A stretch of 64,000 bases of DNA from JAIBJN01 sp963748205 (GCA_963748205.1 CAVVIB010000019.1:71694-135693), one strand, 5' to 3'. Counted from the first letter of the stretch, positions 9,525-17,838 are shown. Program-made: numbers and translations. Notes: a model not told the origin generated them from the letters alone.

Positions 9525-9698
9525 GTGCAGGCGCACCTCTTGCGCAACCGTCCAGGCTTCTGGCCGATCCTCGGCGCAGTCTTCGCCGCGGGCTGGATCG
9601 GCGGGGACGCAGCCACGTTTCTCTGGGCCCTGATCGGTTGCTACGCGCTCGTCGACGTGCTGGGCGGCGCCCGCCCGACCCGCCGGCGCGCCGCCTGA
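9525..9698 (+). CDS. Small hypothetical membrane protein (57 aa)
   Basis: A 58-codon frame beginning GTG: MQAHLLRNRPGFWPILGAV, then a hydrophobic stretch with FLWALIGCYALVDVL and a basic end (RPTRRRAA). Two short membrane segments separated by GGDA are predicted. It lies divergently between the DUF354 gene and the LysR gene. I recognise no family. The hydrophobic periodicity and basic tail argue for a real small membrane protein, but the frame could be chance in high-GC DNA. Confidence 0.35.
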   Translation: MQAHLLRNRPGFWPILGAVFAAGWIGGDAATFLWALIGCYALVDVLGGARPTRRRAA

Positions 9699-9725
9699 CC
9701 AGGACCGTCGCCGCACGCAACGAGC

Positions 9726-9742
9726 TATAAGCTGTCCTTATA
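9726..9742. promoter_or_regulatory. Palindromic operator TATAAG-N5-CTTATA at the LysR start
   Basis: TATAAG CTGTC CTTATA is a perfect 6-5-6 inverted repeat whose last base is the A of the LysR ATG. It is strikingly AT-rich for this genome. LysR-type regulators bind dyads of this size, so autoregulation is likely. Occupancy here would block the start region directly. Confidence 0.5.
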
Positions 9743-10637
9743 TGGACACGCGCCAGCTTGCCGCGTTCTGCGCCGTCGTCGATCGCAAGAGCTTCTCCCA
9801 GGCCGCCGAGCACATGGGTGTGACGCAGCCTGCCGTCAGCCTTCAGGTTCGGGCGCTCGAGGAGCGCCTCGGGCAGCAGCTGCTCGACCGCTCCGGACGG
9901 CGCGTCGAGCCGACCGAGGCCGGGCGGCGGCTGTACCGGAACGCGCAGCGAATGCTTCAAGCCGAGGAGCAGCTGCTCGAGGACGTGGCGTCCGCCGACG
10001 AGGGAGTGCTCGCGGGAACGCTGACTCTGGGCGCCTCGACCGGACCGGGCGCGCACCTGGTGCCGCTACTCCTCTGCGAGTTCCAGCGCCGGCACGAGGA
10101 CCTGGCGATTGCGCTCTCCATCTCCGACACGTACGCGGTGATCGAACGCGTGGCCGACCGCGAGCTCGAGCTCGGGAATCGTCGGCGCCGTGCGCCGTCA
10201 CCGCTCGCTCCTCTTCGAGCCGCTGGCGCGGGACGAGATCGTGCTCGCCGTGCCGCCGAGCCACCCGGCCGCGGGGGGCGAGATCTCCGTGCCCGACCTG
10301 CGGGACGAGACGCTCGTCGTCATGCAGGAGGGCGCAGGGGTTCGGCAGGTGGTGGACGAGGAGCTGCGCCGCGCCGGGACTGCGCGTCCGCGAGCTCGAG
10401 TCGAAGCTCGAGCTGGGTCTCCAGGAGTCCGTGAAGAGCGCGGTAGCGGCCGGTTACGGCGTCGCGTTCATCTCTCGCACCGCGATCGAGGGCGAGCTTG
10501 CCGCCGGGACCCTGGCGGCCGCCCGCGTAGCCGGCATCGAGCCCACGCGCCAGATCTGGGTCGTGCGTGCCAAGGGTCGCCGCCCGAGCCGGGCCGCTGC
10601 CGCCTTCCTCGAGTTCGCCGTGGAGCAGTCCACGTGA
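9742..10637 (+). CDS. LysR-family transcriptional regulator, two frameshifts
   Basis: Three frames join into one LysR protein of about 297 residues: 9742 to ~10175, ~10176 to ~10377, and ~10378 to 10637. Each junction is repaired by deleting one G (ctcgGgaatc; gccgGgactg). The N-terminal winged helix is clear: TRQLAAFCAVVDRKSFSQAA and VTQPAVSLQVRALEERLG. The effector domain follows, with LRVRELESKLELG and VAAGYGVAFISRTAIE. It overlaps the downstream dehydrogenase by GTGA, so it probably controls that gene. A dyad operator covers its own start. I regard the breaks as sequencing insertions, but a decayed gene is possible. Confidence 0.75.
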
Positions 10638-11611
10638 TCGTCCGCTGGGGACTGGATGCGCTCCCCGAGGTCCTTCGGGAGGTCGGAAGCGAGAAGCCGC
10701 TCCTCGTCACGAGCCGCCGCTGGGACTCGCTCGAGCTGCCGGTGGCCGCGCGGTTCTCGGGCGTCAGGCAGCACGTCCCGCGCGAGACCGTCGACGAGGC
10801 CGTCGCAGCCGCCGAGAACGTGGACGGGCTCGTCGCCCTCGGCGGCGGGAGCGCGATCGACACGACGAAAGCCGTGAGCGCCGCCACCGGGCTCCCGGTC
10901 GTCTCCATCCCCACCACGTACGCGGGCGCCGAGTGGGCTAGAGGCTTCGGCATGCGCGACCTCGAGCGCGGCGTCAAGGTCAGCGGCACCGGCGCGCGCA
11001 TCGAGGGGATCGTCTACGAGCCCGAGCTGACCTACGGCCTGCCCGAGTACGAGACCGGCGGCACCGCCATGAACGCGCTCGCCCACACCGCTGAGGCCCT
11101 GTACGTGAAAGGTAGGAACCCCGAGGCTGACGAGAACGCCCTGGCGGGCGCACGCCTGATCGCCTCCGCGCTGCCGCGTGTGCTGGCCGACGGCGACGAC
11201 CGCGAAGCGCGGCGGGAGCTGCTCGAGGGAGCCATGCACGCCGGCGCCGCGCTCGGAAGCGCCGGGCTCGGCCTCGGCCACGCGATGGCGCAGGCCCTCG
11301 GCGGGCGCTACGGCATCTCGCACGGGGCGCTCAACGCCGTCGTGCTTCCGCCGGCTCTCCGGTTCAACGAGCCCGCCGCCGGAGAGGAGATCGCCCGCTT
11401 CGGCGAGGCGATGGGTGCCGAAGGCGACGTGCCGGCTGCGGTCGCCGACCTGGCGCGCCTCGCCGGCTTCGAGCGGCTGCGCGACCTGGGCGTGCCCGAG
11501 CCCGAGCTGCCCGTGGTCGCGGCGGCCGCGGCCGAGCGCGCCGGTGCGAAGGCGAACCCGCGCGCCGCGTCGCCGGACGAGATCGCCCGCCTCCTCCAGA
11601 GCGTCTGGTAG
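10634..11611 (+). CDS. Iron-type alcohol dehydrogenase / maleylacetate reductase-like
   Basis: 325 residues. VDGLVALGGGSAIDTTKAVS is the nucleotide-binding GGGS motif of group III alcohol dehydrogenases; the metal-ligand region shows NALAHTAEALYV and HAMAQALGGRYGISHGALNAVVLP. Length and the PTTYAGAEW motif resemble maleylacetate reductases, which act late in aromatic ring degradation, rather than the ~380-residue alcohol dehydrogenases. No ring-cleavage genes are nearby, so substrate is uncertain. The GTG start overlaps the LysR stop, indicating one transcript. Confidence 0.75.
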   Translation: MIVRWGLDALPEVLREVGSEKPLLVTSRRWDSLELPVAARFSGVRQHVPRETVDEAVAAAENVDGLVALGGGSAIDTTKAVSAATGLPVVSIPTTYAGAEWARGFGMRDLERGVKVSGTGARIEGIVYEPELTYGLPEYETGGTAMNALAHTAEALYVKGRNPEADENALAGARLIASALPRVLADGDDREARRELLEGAMHAGAALGSAGLGLGHAMAQALGGRYGISHGALNAVVLPPALRFNEPAAGEEIARFGEAMGAEGDVPAAVADLARLAGFERLRDLGVPEPELPVVAAAAAERAGAKANPRAASPDEIARLLQSVW

Positions 11612-11620
11612 GCGGCCTAC
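11608..11620. terminator. Symmetric hairpin enclosing both stops of a convergent pair
   Basis: GTAGG-CGG-CCTAC is a perfect inverted repeat. Its left arm contains the TAG of the dehydrogenase and its right arm the reverse TAG of the glycosyltransferase. It may act as a short bidirectional hairpin terminator. Confidence 0.35.
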
Positions 11621-13197
11621 TCGCCGGCCGGGCACTCGCCGGCCAGCGCGCGGGCCTCGTTGTGTGCCACGCGGTCTGCGAGGGAGGTCCCGCCATCGGC
11701 GAACCAGACGCGTCGTAGATCGAGCCCGAGGGTGACGAGCTCAGCCGGCGTCAACGCCTCCCGCGACGTCACCAGGGCGAGGTTCGACCCGATTCGCTCG
11801 ACGTTCAGGTCGTCCCGGGCGCCCAGGCGCCTCAGCCCGCGCGCGAGCTCGCCGCCCGCGCCGTTCAGGACCCAGATGCCTCTTCGGCGCGTCGCCGGCT
11901 CGGCCAGATATTGCGCCAGCTCGCGGCAGTCGCTTTCGACGTGTGGGAGGCCCTCGATCTCCAGAGCGACGGAGGAATCGAGATGCGGTGATTCGAGGGA
12001 CGAGAAGAGCACGCCGTCGTGGCGGACCCGCTCGACGCCGGCGATCAGTCCTCGGAGGTCGGATGCCGCCAGGTCGCGCAGCCGCTCCACGTCGCGGTGA
12101 GCCGCCGTCACCAGGAGCGAGAGAACCGCGAGCACGGCCGCGATCGCCCCGGCCGTCCCCAGGCGACCGCGAGCGAGCGAGAGCGCTCCCACCACGACCG
12201 CAAGCAGGAGGTAGGGGAGCGCGGCCAGCACGTAGCGGGCGAAGAACGCCGTGCCCTCCGCCGGTAGCAGGGCGAAGAAGGCCGACGGCACGACGATCCA
12301 GAGCGCGAGCACCACGGCTGAGCGGGGACGCGTTCGTGCCAGGAAGACGAGCCCCGCAAGGCCGAGGAGGGCGAACGCGATCTGCCCGGGGCGGCCTCCG
12401 GGAAGGATCCTCTGCAGCGCCAGGTCGAGGACAGGGTCGCCGCTATCCGTCTGAAGCCGATCGCGCAGGGGGTGGACGTCGTACCGCGTCTTGAGGGTCG
12501 AGAGCGACATCAGGTGGTAGGGCAGGCCAACGATCACCACCGTGACCACGACCGGCCAGGCGGTGCGGAGCGTCGTCCGGAAGCCGCGCCAACCGTGGAT
12601 GAGCGCCGAGACGAGCGCGATGCCGATGTACAACGGCGCGATCGGATGGACGTAGACGAGGAGGCCGAGGGCGACCCCCGCGGCGGCCCAGAGAAGCGGC
12701 TGGGCTCGATCTGCGGCCACGAGCGCGAGATAGGTCGCCCAGAGTGTTGCGGCCAGGAAGAGGCTGTACATGCGGCCGAACGTCGCAAGCTCCACCGCCA
12801 GCGGGGCGATCGCGAGCGTCGGGACGAGCACGAGCGCCGCGGTGCGGTCGACGAGCCGCTCGGCCACGAGCCCCGCCGCCGGGAGCGCGAGGAGGAAGAA
12901 GACGAACGACGGAAGCCTCAGCCCCTCCACGCCCCCCGGCCAGGCGAGAAGGACATGCTCGACGAAGAAGTGCAGCGGCGCGCCGCCCCGGTCCACGAAC
13001 ACCTCGTCGAGGATCTCCCCGAGACCTTGCGGAGCGATCCTGAGCACGACGACCTCGTCCTCGTGCAGCTGCTGCCACCAGACGGCGGGCAACGCCGCAG
13101 CGGCGGCCAGTATCGCGGCGAGCGTCCACACGACGGCCCGCGAATCCAGACGGGCCAGCCAGCCGTCCGGGATGAGCCGCTCGCCGGAGAGACGCAT
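11617..13197 (-). CDS. GT39/ArnT-like membrane glycosyltransferase
   Basis: About 526 residues with 9-11 hydrophobic segments. The N-terminal loop has HEDEVVVLRIAP after the first membrane segment, the acidic (D/E-E) motif expected of GT-C enzymes that use polyprenyl-phosphate sugars. FGRMYSLFLAATLWATYL and VYVHPIAPLYIGIALV fit the PMT_2/DUF-type family. The C-terminal ~150 residues are soluble. ATG 13197 is preferred; an in-frame TTG at 13236 next to a TATGCT box (13240-13245, minus) is an alternative. It probably acts on the outer leaflet. The acceptor is unknown. Confidence 0.75.
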   Translation of the reverse strand: MRLSGERLIPDGWLARLDSRAVVWTLAAILAAAAALPAVWWQQLHEDEVVVLRIAPQGLGEILDEVFVDRGGAPLHFFVEHVLLAWPGGVEGLRLPSFVFFLLALPAAGLVAERLVDRTAALVLVPTLAIAPLAVELATFGRMYSLFLAATLWATYLALVAADRAQPLLWAAAGVALGLLVYVHPIAPLYIGIALVSALIHGWRGFRTTLRTAWPVVVTVVIVGLPYHLMSLSTLKTRYDVHPLRDRLQTDSGDPVLDLALQRILPGGRPGQIAFALLGLAGLVFLARTRPRSAVVLALWIVVPSAFFALLPAEGTAFFARYVLAALPYLLLAVVVGALSLARGRLGTAGAIAAVLAVLSLLVTAAHRDVERLRDLAASDLRGLIAGVERVRHDGVLFSSLESPHLDSSVALEIEGLPHVESDCRELAQYLAEPATRRRGIWVLNGAGGELARGLRRLGARDDLNVERIGSNLALVTSREALTPAELVTLGLDLRRVWFADGGTSLADRVAHNEARALAGECPAGE

Positions 13198-13274
13198 GAC
13201 CACGCGCGTCGCATGACTTCGTGCGACCTGCGACAAGCAAGCATAACGTGCTGTCTCTCGGGCACAATGCCGCC

Positions 13275-13922
13275 GTGGCGGACGACTGGCGCATCACCGT
13301 GGACTTCGACGACGAGGGCGACGGCACGCAGCTCGTGGAATGGCTCTCGGCCCGCCGGCTGGAGGCCGAGGAGCGCGAGCGCCTCGGCGGCCGCCTGGTC
13401 GTCAGCCGCGACGGCCCGCGGGTCTACCTCTACGCGGACGACGAGCAGCAGGCGCGCGACGCGGACGGCTTCGTGCGCGCCCACCTGTCCTCCGAGAGCC
13501 GCCCGGCCAAGGTGTCGCTCGAGCGCTGGCACCCGGTGGAGCAGGACTGGAAGGACCCGTCCGTTCCGCTGCCCGGGACGGCCGACGAGATGCAGGCCGA
13601 GCACGAGCGCCAGCAGCAGCGCGAGGCCTCGGAATCCTTCGCCAGCGGCCATGCCGAGTGGGAGGTGCGCGTCTCCCTGCCCAATCGCGACGCGACCGAC
13701 GCCCTGGCCGAGCAGCTCCAGGCAGAGGGTCTTCCGGTCGTGAAGCGGTCGACGTTCCTCCTCGTCGGCGCCGCGAACCGGGACGACGCCGAGGCGCTTG
13801 CAGAGCGGCTTCGCGCCGAGTCCCCGCAGGGTGCGAAGGTCGAGGTCGAGCCCGGCGGCGGCATGGTCTGGGAGGTCATGCCGCACAACCCGTTTGCCGT
13901 GTTCGGCGGCCTCGGGGCCTGA
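13275..13922 (+). CDS. Conserved-type hypothetical protein with an internal duplication
   Basis: 215 residues from GTG 13275, chosen because a CACAAT box (13263-13268) ends 6 nt before it. I recognise no named family. Residues ~3-90 (starting WRITVDFDDEGDG) and ~135-200 (starting WEVRVSLPNRDAT) share the plan beta strand, L-E-L helix, V-R/S-L strand, D-A-x-A helix, and AKV-x-E strand, suggesting a tandem repeat of a ferredoxin/SPOR-like domain. The two halves are linked by a Glu/Gln-rich helix (AEHERQQQREASE). Soluble, acidic, no signal peptide. The end GGMVWEVMPHNPFAVFGGLGA is glycine-rich. Confidence 0.75.
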   Translation: MADDWRITVDFDDEGDGTQLVEWLSARRLEAEERERLGGRLVVSRDGPRVYLYADDEQQARDADGFVRAHLSSESRPAKVSLERWHPVEQDWKDPSVPLPGTADEMQAEHERQQQREASESFASGHAEWEVRVSLPNRDATDALAEQLQAEGLPVVKRSTFLLVGAANRDDAEALAERLRAESPQGAKVEVEPGGGMVWEVMPHNPFAVFGGLGA

Positions 13923-13947
13923 CAGGCTCCGCCGCGTCGGCTAGGCT
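13919..13947 (+). promoter_or_regulatory. Promoter of the leader-rsgA-MFS operon
   Basis: A -35 CTGACA (13919-13924, five of six consensus bases) and -10 TAGGCT (13942-13947) are separated by exactly 17 nt. The predicted start near 13954 leaves about 30 nt before the leader ORF. This is one of only two sites in the window with a good -35 and correct spacing. Confidence 0.65.
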
Positions 13948-13983
13948 TCTCCTGTTCGGGTCTGCGAGGAAAGGAGGCTGACA

Positions 13984-14034
13984 ATGGATGTTGCCCCAGT
14001 GTCGTGCCTCCGCGGTCCCGACGGCTTCTTCTAG
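13984..14034 (+). CDS. 16-codon leader peptide upstream of rsgA
   Basis: ATG at 13984 opens MDVAPVSCLRGPDGFF and stops at TAG 14032-14034. It is preceded by AAAGGAGG (13970-13977) with a 6-nt spacer, a near-perfect Shine-Dalgarno and the strongest in the window. A strong ribosome site for a 16-residue frame inside a ~160-nt leader, with inverted repeats starting within the ORF, is the architecture of translational or transcriptional attenuators. I do not recognise the peptide. The regulation is inferred. Confidence 0.55.
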   Translation: MDVAPVSCLRGPDGFF

Positions 14035-14112
14035 CAGCCGAGCCTCCGAAAAGCCCGCTCGAGACCGCGGAGCACCGCGTGTCCAGAGCCCCTGCCATGA
14101 AAAAGGAGTCTC
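14006..14112 (+). promoter_or_regulatory. Candidate attenuator: alternative stems between leader ORF and rsgA
   Basis: CTCCGCGGTC (14008-14017, inside the leader ORF) is perfectly complementary to GACCGCGGAG (14063-14072). GCCTCCG occurs twice (14006-14012 and 14042-14048), so both copies compete for the same CGGAG partner. GAGAC (14061-14065) can pair with GTCTC (14108-14112), next to the rsgA Shine-Dalgarno AAAAGGAG (14101-14108). A ribosome stalled on the leader would cover the first arm and shift pairing. Folding was judged by eye. Confidence 0.45.
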
Positions 14113-14115
14113 AGG

Positions 14116-15177
14116 TTGTCGCATGATTTGAACGCGCTCGGGTGGAGCCCGGGCCGTGAACGAGAGTTCGAGCTGTACGCCGCCGACGCGCTCGCGCCGG
14201 CGCGCGTCGCCGCGCAGCACCGCGGCGCCTACGTCGTCTACGCCGCCGCCGGCGAGCGGCCCGCCGAGGTCGCGGGCCGGCTTCGCCATGACGCCGCGAG
14301 CGCCGCCGACCTCCCCGCCGTCGGCGACTGGGTTGCGGTCTCCGACGGTCCGAACGCCGATGCCGCGACCATCCACGCCGTCCTCGAGCGCGACACGGTC
14401 TTCCTGCGCAAGGCCGCCGGCGACGAGAGCGTCGAGCAGGTCGTGGCGGCCAACGTCGACGTGGTGTTCCTCGTGAGCGCGTTCGGCGACGACCTCAACG
14501 TCCGCCGCATCGAGCGGTATCTCGCCGCCGGCTGGGAGAGCGGCGCGCAGCCCGTGATCGTGCTCAACAAGAGCGACCTCGCCGAGGACCTCGATGCCGC
14601 GGTTGCCGAGGTCGGCGCGGTCGCCTACGGCGTGCCGGTCCACGTCGTCAGCTGCCTCGAAGGGGCCGGCGTCGAGGAGCTCGAGCCCTACTTCTCCGGA
14701 AACCGGACGGCGGCGCTCCTCGGATCCTCCGGGGTCGGCAAGTCGACTCTCCTCAACCGATTGCTGGGCTGGGACCGCCAGGACACGCAGGGCCTGCGCG
14801 ACGACGGACGAGGGCGTCACACGACCACGCACCGTGAGCTCGTCCCGCTCGGCAACGGCGGGCTCGTTCTGGATACCCCCGGAATGCGCGAGTTCGCCCT
14901 CTGGGACGCGGGAGGCGGTGTCGAGGAGACGTTCTCCGATGTGGCCGAGCTGGCGGCGACGTGCCGGTTCGCCGACTGCGCGCACGTGAGCGAGCCGGGC
15001 TGCGCCGTCCTCGCGGCGCTCGCAGACGGCTCGTTGCCCGAGGAGCGCTTCGAGAGCTATCGCAAGCTCCTCGGCGAGCTGAAGCACCTCGAGCTGAAGA
15101 CGGACGCCCGGGCCATGGCGGAGCAGCGCAAGGCCCGACGGCGCTTTGCGCGATCGATGAGGAAGACGAGCTACTGA
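14116..15177 (+). CDS. rsgA: Ribosome small-subunit-dependent GTPase RsgA
   Basis: 353 residues: N-terminal OB-like region, circularly permuted GTPase (NKSD G4 before G1 GSSGVGKST near residue 201, then DTPGMREF as G3), and a C-terminal Zn knuckle (CRFADCAHVSEPGC). RsgA/YjeQ is a 30S assembly and checking GTPase. The start is TTG at 14116, supported by AAAAGGAG seven nt upstream; no in-frame ATG is close. An MFS exporter follows after 6 nt. Promoter and leader ORF upstream suggest the pair is induced together. Unlike many neighbours, this gene is intact. Confidence 0.93.
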   Translation: MSHDLNALGWSPGREREFELYAADALAPARVAAQHRGAYVVYAAAGERPAEVAGRLRHDAASAADLPAVGDWVAVSDGPNADAATIHAVLERDTVFLRKAAGDESVEQVVAANVDVVFLVSAFGDDLNVRRIERYLAAGWESGAQPVIVLNKSDLAEDLDAAVAEVGAVAYGVPVHVVSCLEGAGVEELEPYFSGNRTAALLGSSGVGKSTLLNRLLGWDRQDTQGLRDDGRGRHTTTHRELVPLGNGGLVLDTPGMREFALWDAGGGVEETFSDVAELAATCRFADCAHVSEPGCAVLAALADGSLPEERFESYRKLLGELKHLELKTDARAMAEQRKARRRFARSMRKTSY

Positions 15178-15183
15178 GCATCG

Positions 15184-16488
15184 ATGGAGATCCGGCCGAC
15201 TCCCGAGCGCGAGAATCGCGCGAGCAAGAGCCGCATCGGCATCCTGCGCCCGCTCGGGATCAGGGACTTCGCCCTGCTCTGGGCCGGCGCGACCGTCTCG
15301 CTCGCCGGCGACGGTGTCTACATCGTCGCGATCGCGTGGCAGGTCTACGAGCTCTCGAATTCGCCGACGGCGCTTTCGCTGGTCGGACTGGCGTGGACGC
15401 TACCGATCGGCATCTTCGTGTTGATCGGGGGCGTCATCTCGGACCGCTTCGAGCGGCGCCGGATCATGATCGCCGCGGACATCGTGCGGGCGGTCGCGGT
15501 TGGGACGATCGGGGTCCTCGTGCTCACCGAGGTGGTCGAGCTGTGGCACCTGATCGTCCTCGCGGCCGTCTTCGGCACGGGTGAGGCGTTCTTCGGCCCG
15601 GCGTTCATGTCGATCGTCCCGGAGATCGTTCCGCGGCATCTCCTGCTCCAGGCCAACTCGCTCGACCAGTTCATCCGCCCCTTCGCCTTCCTGCTCGTTG
15701 GCCCTGCGCTGGGCGGCTGGATGGTCGCGACCATCGGCGCCGGTCAGGCGTTCATGCTCGACGCCGGCACGTTCCTGGTCTCGGCCCTGGCGATCTTCTT
15801 CATCCGCCACCGGCCGGCGCCGCGCGAGGCAGGTGAGCAGCGGACTTCGATGCTGCGCGACCTTCGCGAAGGCTTCGTCTTCGTCCGGGCGCACGCGTGG
15901 CTCTGGGCGACGCTGCTCGCGGCCGCGGTGTTCCTCCTCGCCTACTGGGGCCCAGTGGACGTTCTGGTGCCGTATCTCGTGCGGAACGAGCTCGGCGGGG
16001 ACGCCGGCGATTTCGGGCTCGTCCTCGCGTGTGGCGGCGTCGGCGCCCTCCTCGCTGCGTTCTTCCTCGGGCAGCGCGGCTTCCCGCGGCGGCACATCAC
16101 GTTCATGTACTGCGCATGGGGCTTCGGCTCGCTTGCACTCGTGGGCTTCGGCCTCGCGACCGAGGTGTGGCAGATGCAGGCGATCAGCCTCGTCGAGGGC
16201 GCGCTCTTCACCTCGGGCATGGTGATCTGGGGGACGCTGGTGCAGACGCTGGTTCCCGGCGAGCTGCTCGGGCGCGTGACGAGCCTCGACTGGTTCGTCT
16301 CGACGAGCCTCGTGCCCATCTCGTTCGCGCTCACAGGGCCGGTGTCGGCCGGCCTCGGCGCGCAGACGACGCTCGTCGTCGCCGGCTTCGCAGCAGCCGC
16401 CGTCACCTTTGCCTTCCTGTTCGTGCCGGGCGTGCGCAACACCGAGCGCGACGGCAGCCTCGAGGAGGCCCGCGCCAGCGTCGGCTAG
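15184..16488 (+). CDS. MFS exporter (MefA/EntS-like, MFS_3)
   Basis: 434 residues, 12 predicted membrane segments. FALLWAGATVSLAGDGVYIVAIAWQVYEL at the N-terminus and the loop motif SDRFERRRIMIAADIVRA (motif A position) place it with the MFS_3 group, which holds macrolide efflux MefA-type and siderophore EntS-type exporters. Substrate is not determined by sequence. It follows rsgA by 6 nt and very likely shares its promoter and leader. A ribosomal GTPase with an exporter behind a leader peptide would fit response to a ribosome-targeting compound, but that is inference. Confidence 0.85.
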   Translation: MEIRPTPERENRASKSRIGILRPLGIRDFALLWAGATVSLAGDGVYIVAIAWQVYELSNSPTALSLVGLAWTLPIGIFVLIGGVISDRFERRRIMIAADIVRAVAVGTIGVLVLTEVVELWHLIVLAAVFGTGEAFFGPAFMSIVPEIVPRHLLLQANSLDQFIRPFAFLLVGPALGGWMVATIGAGQAFMLDAGTFLVSALAIFFIRHRPAPREAGEQRTSMLRDLREGFVFVRAHAWLWATLLAAAVFLLAYWGPVDVLVPYLVRNELGGDAGDFGLVLACGGVGALLAAFFLGQRGFPRRHITFMYCAWGFGSLALVGFGLATEVWQMQAISLVEGALFTSGMVIWGTLVQTLVPGELLGRVTSLDWFVSTSLVPISFALTGPVSAGLGAQTTLVVAGFAAAAVTFAFLFVPGVRNTERDGSLEEARASVG

Positions 16489-16603
16489 GCGGCGCGCGCC
16501 GCGGCGCGACCCCGAGCACGAGGAGCGCCGAGACGACCCCGAGCGCCCCGCAGGAGAGCCAGAACGCGGTCGCGTTGGCCGCGTAGCGACATAAGCTACT
16601 CAA
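16485..16603 (-). pseudogene. Possible remnant of an MFS-type membrane protein
   Basis: On the minus strand, YAANATAFWLSCGALGVV then SALLVLGVAPRRA reads like the last membrane helix and basic tail of a transporter. Upstream sequence for the rest of such a protein is absent. With a small length correction it would stop at the CTAG shared with the MFS exporter. It may be a deletion relic or chance hydrophobicity antisense to a short spacer. Confidence 0.25.
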
Positions 16604-16628
16604 ATGTGTGGGATTAGGAACACGGTGG

Positions 16629-16634
16629 TATAGT
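16629..16634 (+). promoter_or_regulatory. -10-like TATAGT of the flavoprotein-sulfur operon
   Basis: TATAGT ends 9 nt before the GTG at 16644, suggesting leaderless transcription. The surrounding ~50 nt are unusually AT-rich. No -35 is evident. Confidence 0.45.
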
Positions 16635-16643
16635 CAGACCGTC

Positions 16644-17838
16644 GTGGCCGAAGCCATCACTGTCGACGTGCTCGTGGTCGGAAGCGGGGCCTCCGGCCTC
16701 GCGGCGACCGTCTCCGCCGAGCAGGCAGGAGCGCGCGTCGCGCTCGCCACGAAGGGCTCGGTGCAGTCCTCGAACTCCGCCAAGGCGCAGGGCGGCATCC
16801 AGGCGGCCGTCGGCGAGGACGACTCGCCGGACATCCATGCGGAGGACGTCTGGAAGAGCTCGCACGAGACCGCCGACATGAAGCTCGTCGCGCGTCCTCA
16901 CCTCGGAGGCGCCAGGGACGATCCACTGGCTCGAGGAGGCGGGCGTCGAGTTCACGCGCACGAACGGCGGCTACCGCCTCGCGCGCTGCGGCGGCGCGAC
17001 CCGCAAGCGGCTGCTCCAGGTGGGCGACCAGACCGGGCTCGCGATCACGAGCGCCCTGCGCGAGGCCGTCGAGTCCTCGAGCGCGCTCGTCCTCCCCAAG
17101 TCGCCGCTCACCGAGCTCGAGCGCACCGGCTCCGGCTGGCGCGCGCGCTGCGGCGACCACGTGGTCGAGGCCGGCGCGGTCGTCCTCTCCGCGGGCGGCC
17201 GCTGCTTCAAGGAAGCCGAGGAGCGCGGCGAGCTGACGACGAACCATCCCGGCGCCACGGGCGAGACGACGCAGATCGCGCTCGGCCTCGGCGCCGAGGC
17301 GCGCGACCTCGACGCGCTCCAGTACCACCCGAACGGCGGCCTGTGGCCGGACAACCTCAAGGGCTACTCCATCCCCGAGACCACGCGCGCCTACGGTGCG
17401 GTGCTCGTCAACGCCGACCGCGAGGAGTTCACCGACTCGCTGGGGCCGCGCGACGTGGTCTCCCAGGCGATCGTGGAAGAGGTCGAGAAGGGGAAGGGCG
17501 TGAAGACTCCCGACGGCAGGCCTGCCGTCTGGCTCGACACGACGCGGATCCCCGAGGCGGACGCGGAGGTCTCCCTTCCGTACATGCTCCGCCGCTATCG
17601 CGCCGCCGGGGTCGACCCGCTGAAGGAGCCGATCCTCACCTATCCAATCCTCCACTACCAGAACGGAGGCCTCGTGATCGACGAGCACGCCGAAACGACG
17701 GTCGAGGGCCTGTTCGCCTGCGGCGAGATCGCTGGCGGCACACACGGCCGCAACCGGATGATGGGCAACTCGCTGCTCGAGTGCTGCGTCTTCGGCCGCC
17801 GGGCCGGGGCCGCGGCCGCCGCGAAGGCGGCTGCGTGA
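16644..17838 (+). CDS. Fumarate reductase/succinate dehydrogenase-type flavoprotein (short), frameshifted
   Basis: Frames 16644-~16891 and ~16892-17838 join when one extra C is removed (gcgCgtc), giving LVAVLTSEAPGTIHWLEEAG. The product is about 397 residues, much shorter than SdhA/FrdA or NadB (530-600), because the C-terminal helical domain is missing. Seen: FAD-binding VVGSGASGLAATVSAEQ, SSNSAKAQGGIQAA, the catalytic-arginine context GPRDVVSQAI, and NRMMGNSLLECCVFGRRAG. The usual HPTG substrate motif reads HPNGG. No iron-sulfur or membrane-anchor subunit is adjacent. It starts an operon with a fumarase-like pair; it may reduce fumarate or an analogue with a soluble donor. Confidence 0.75.

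Noticed and set aside
12472..13743. Plus-strand frame of ~420 codons
   Set aside because: It is the antisense shadow of the GT39-like membrane gene fused by chance to an out-of-frame reading of the hypothetical protein; no domain is recognisable.
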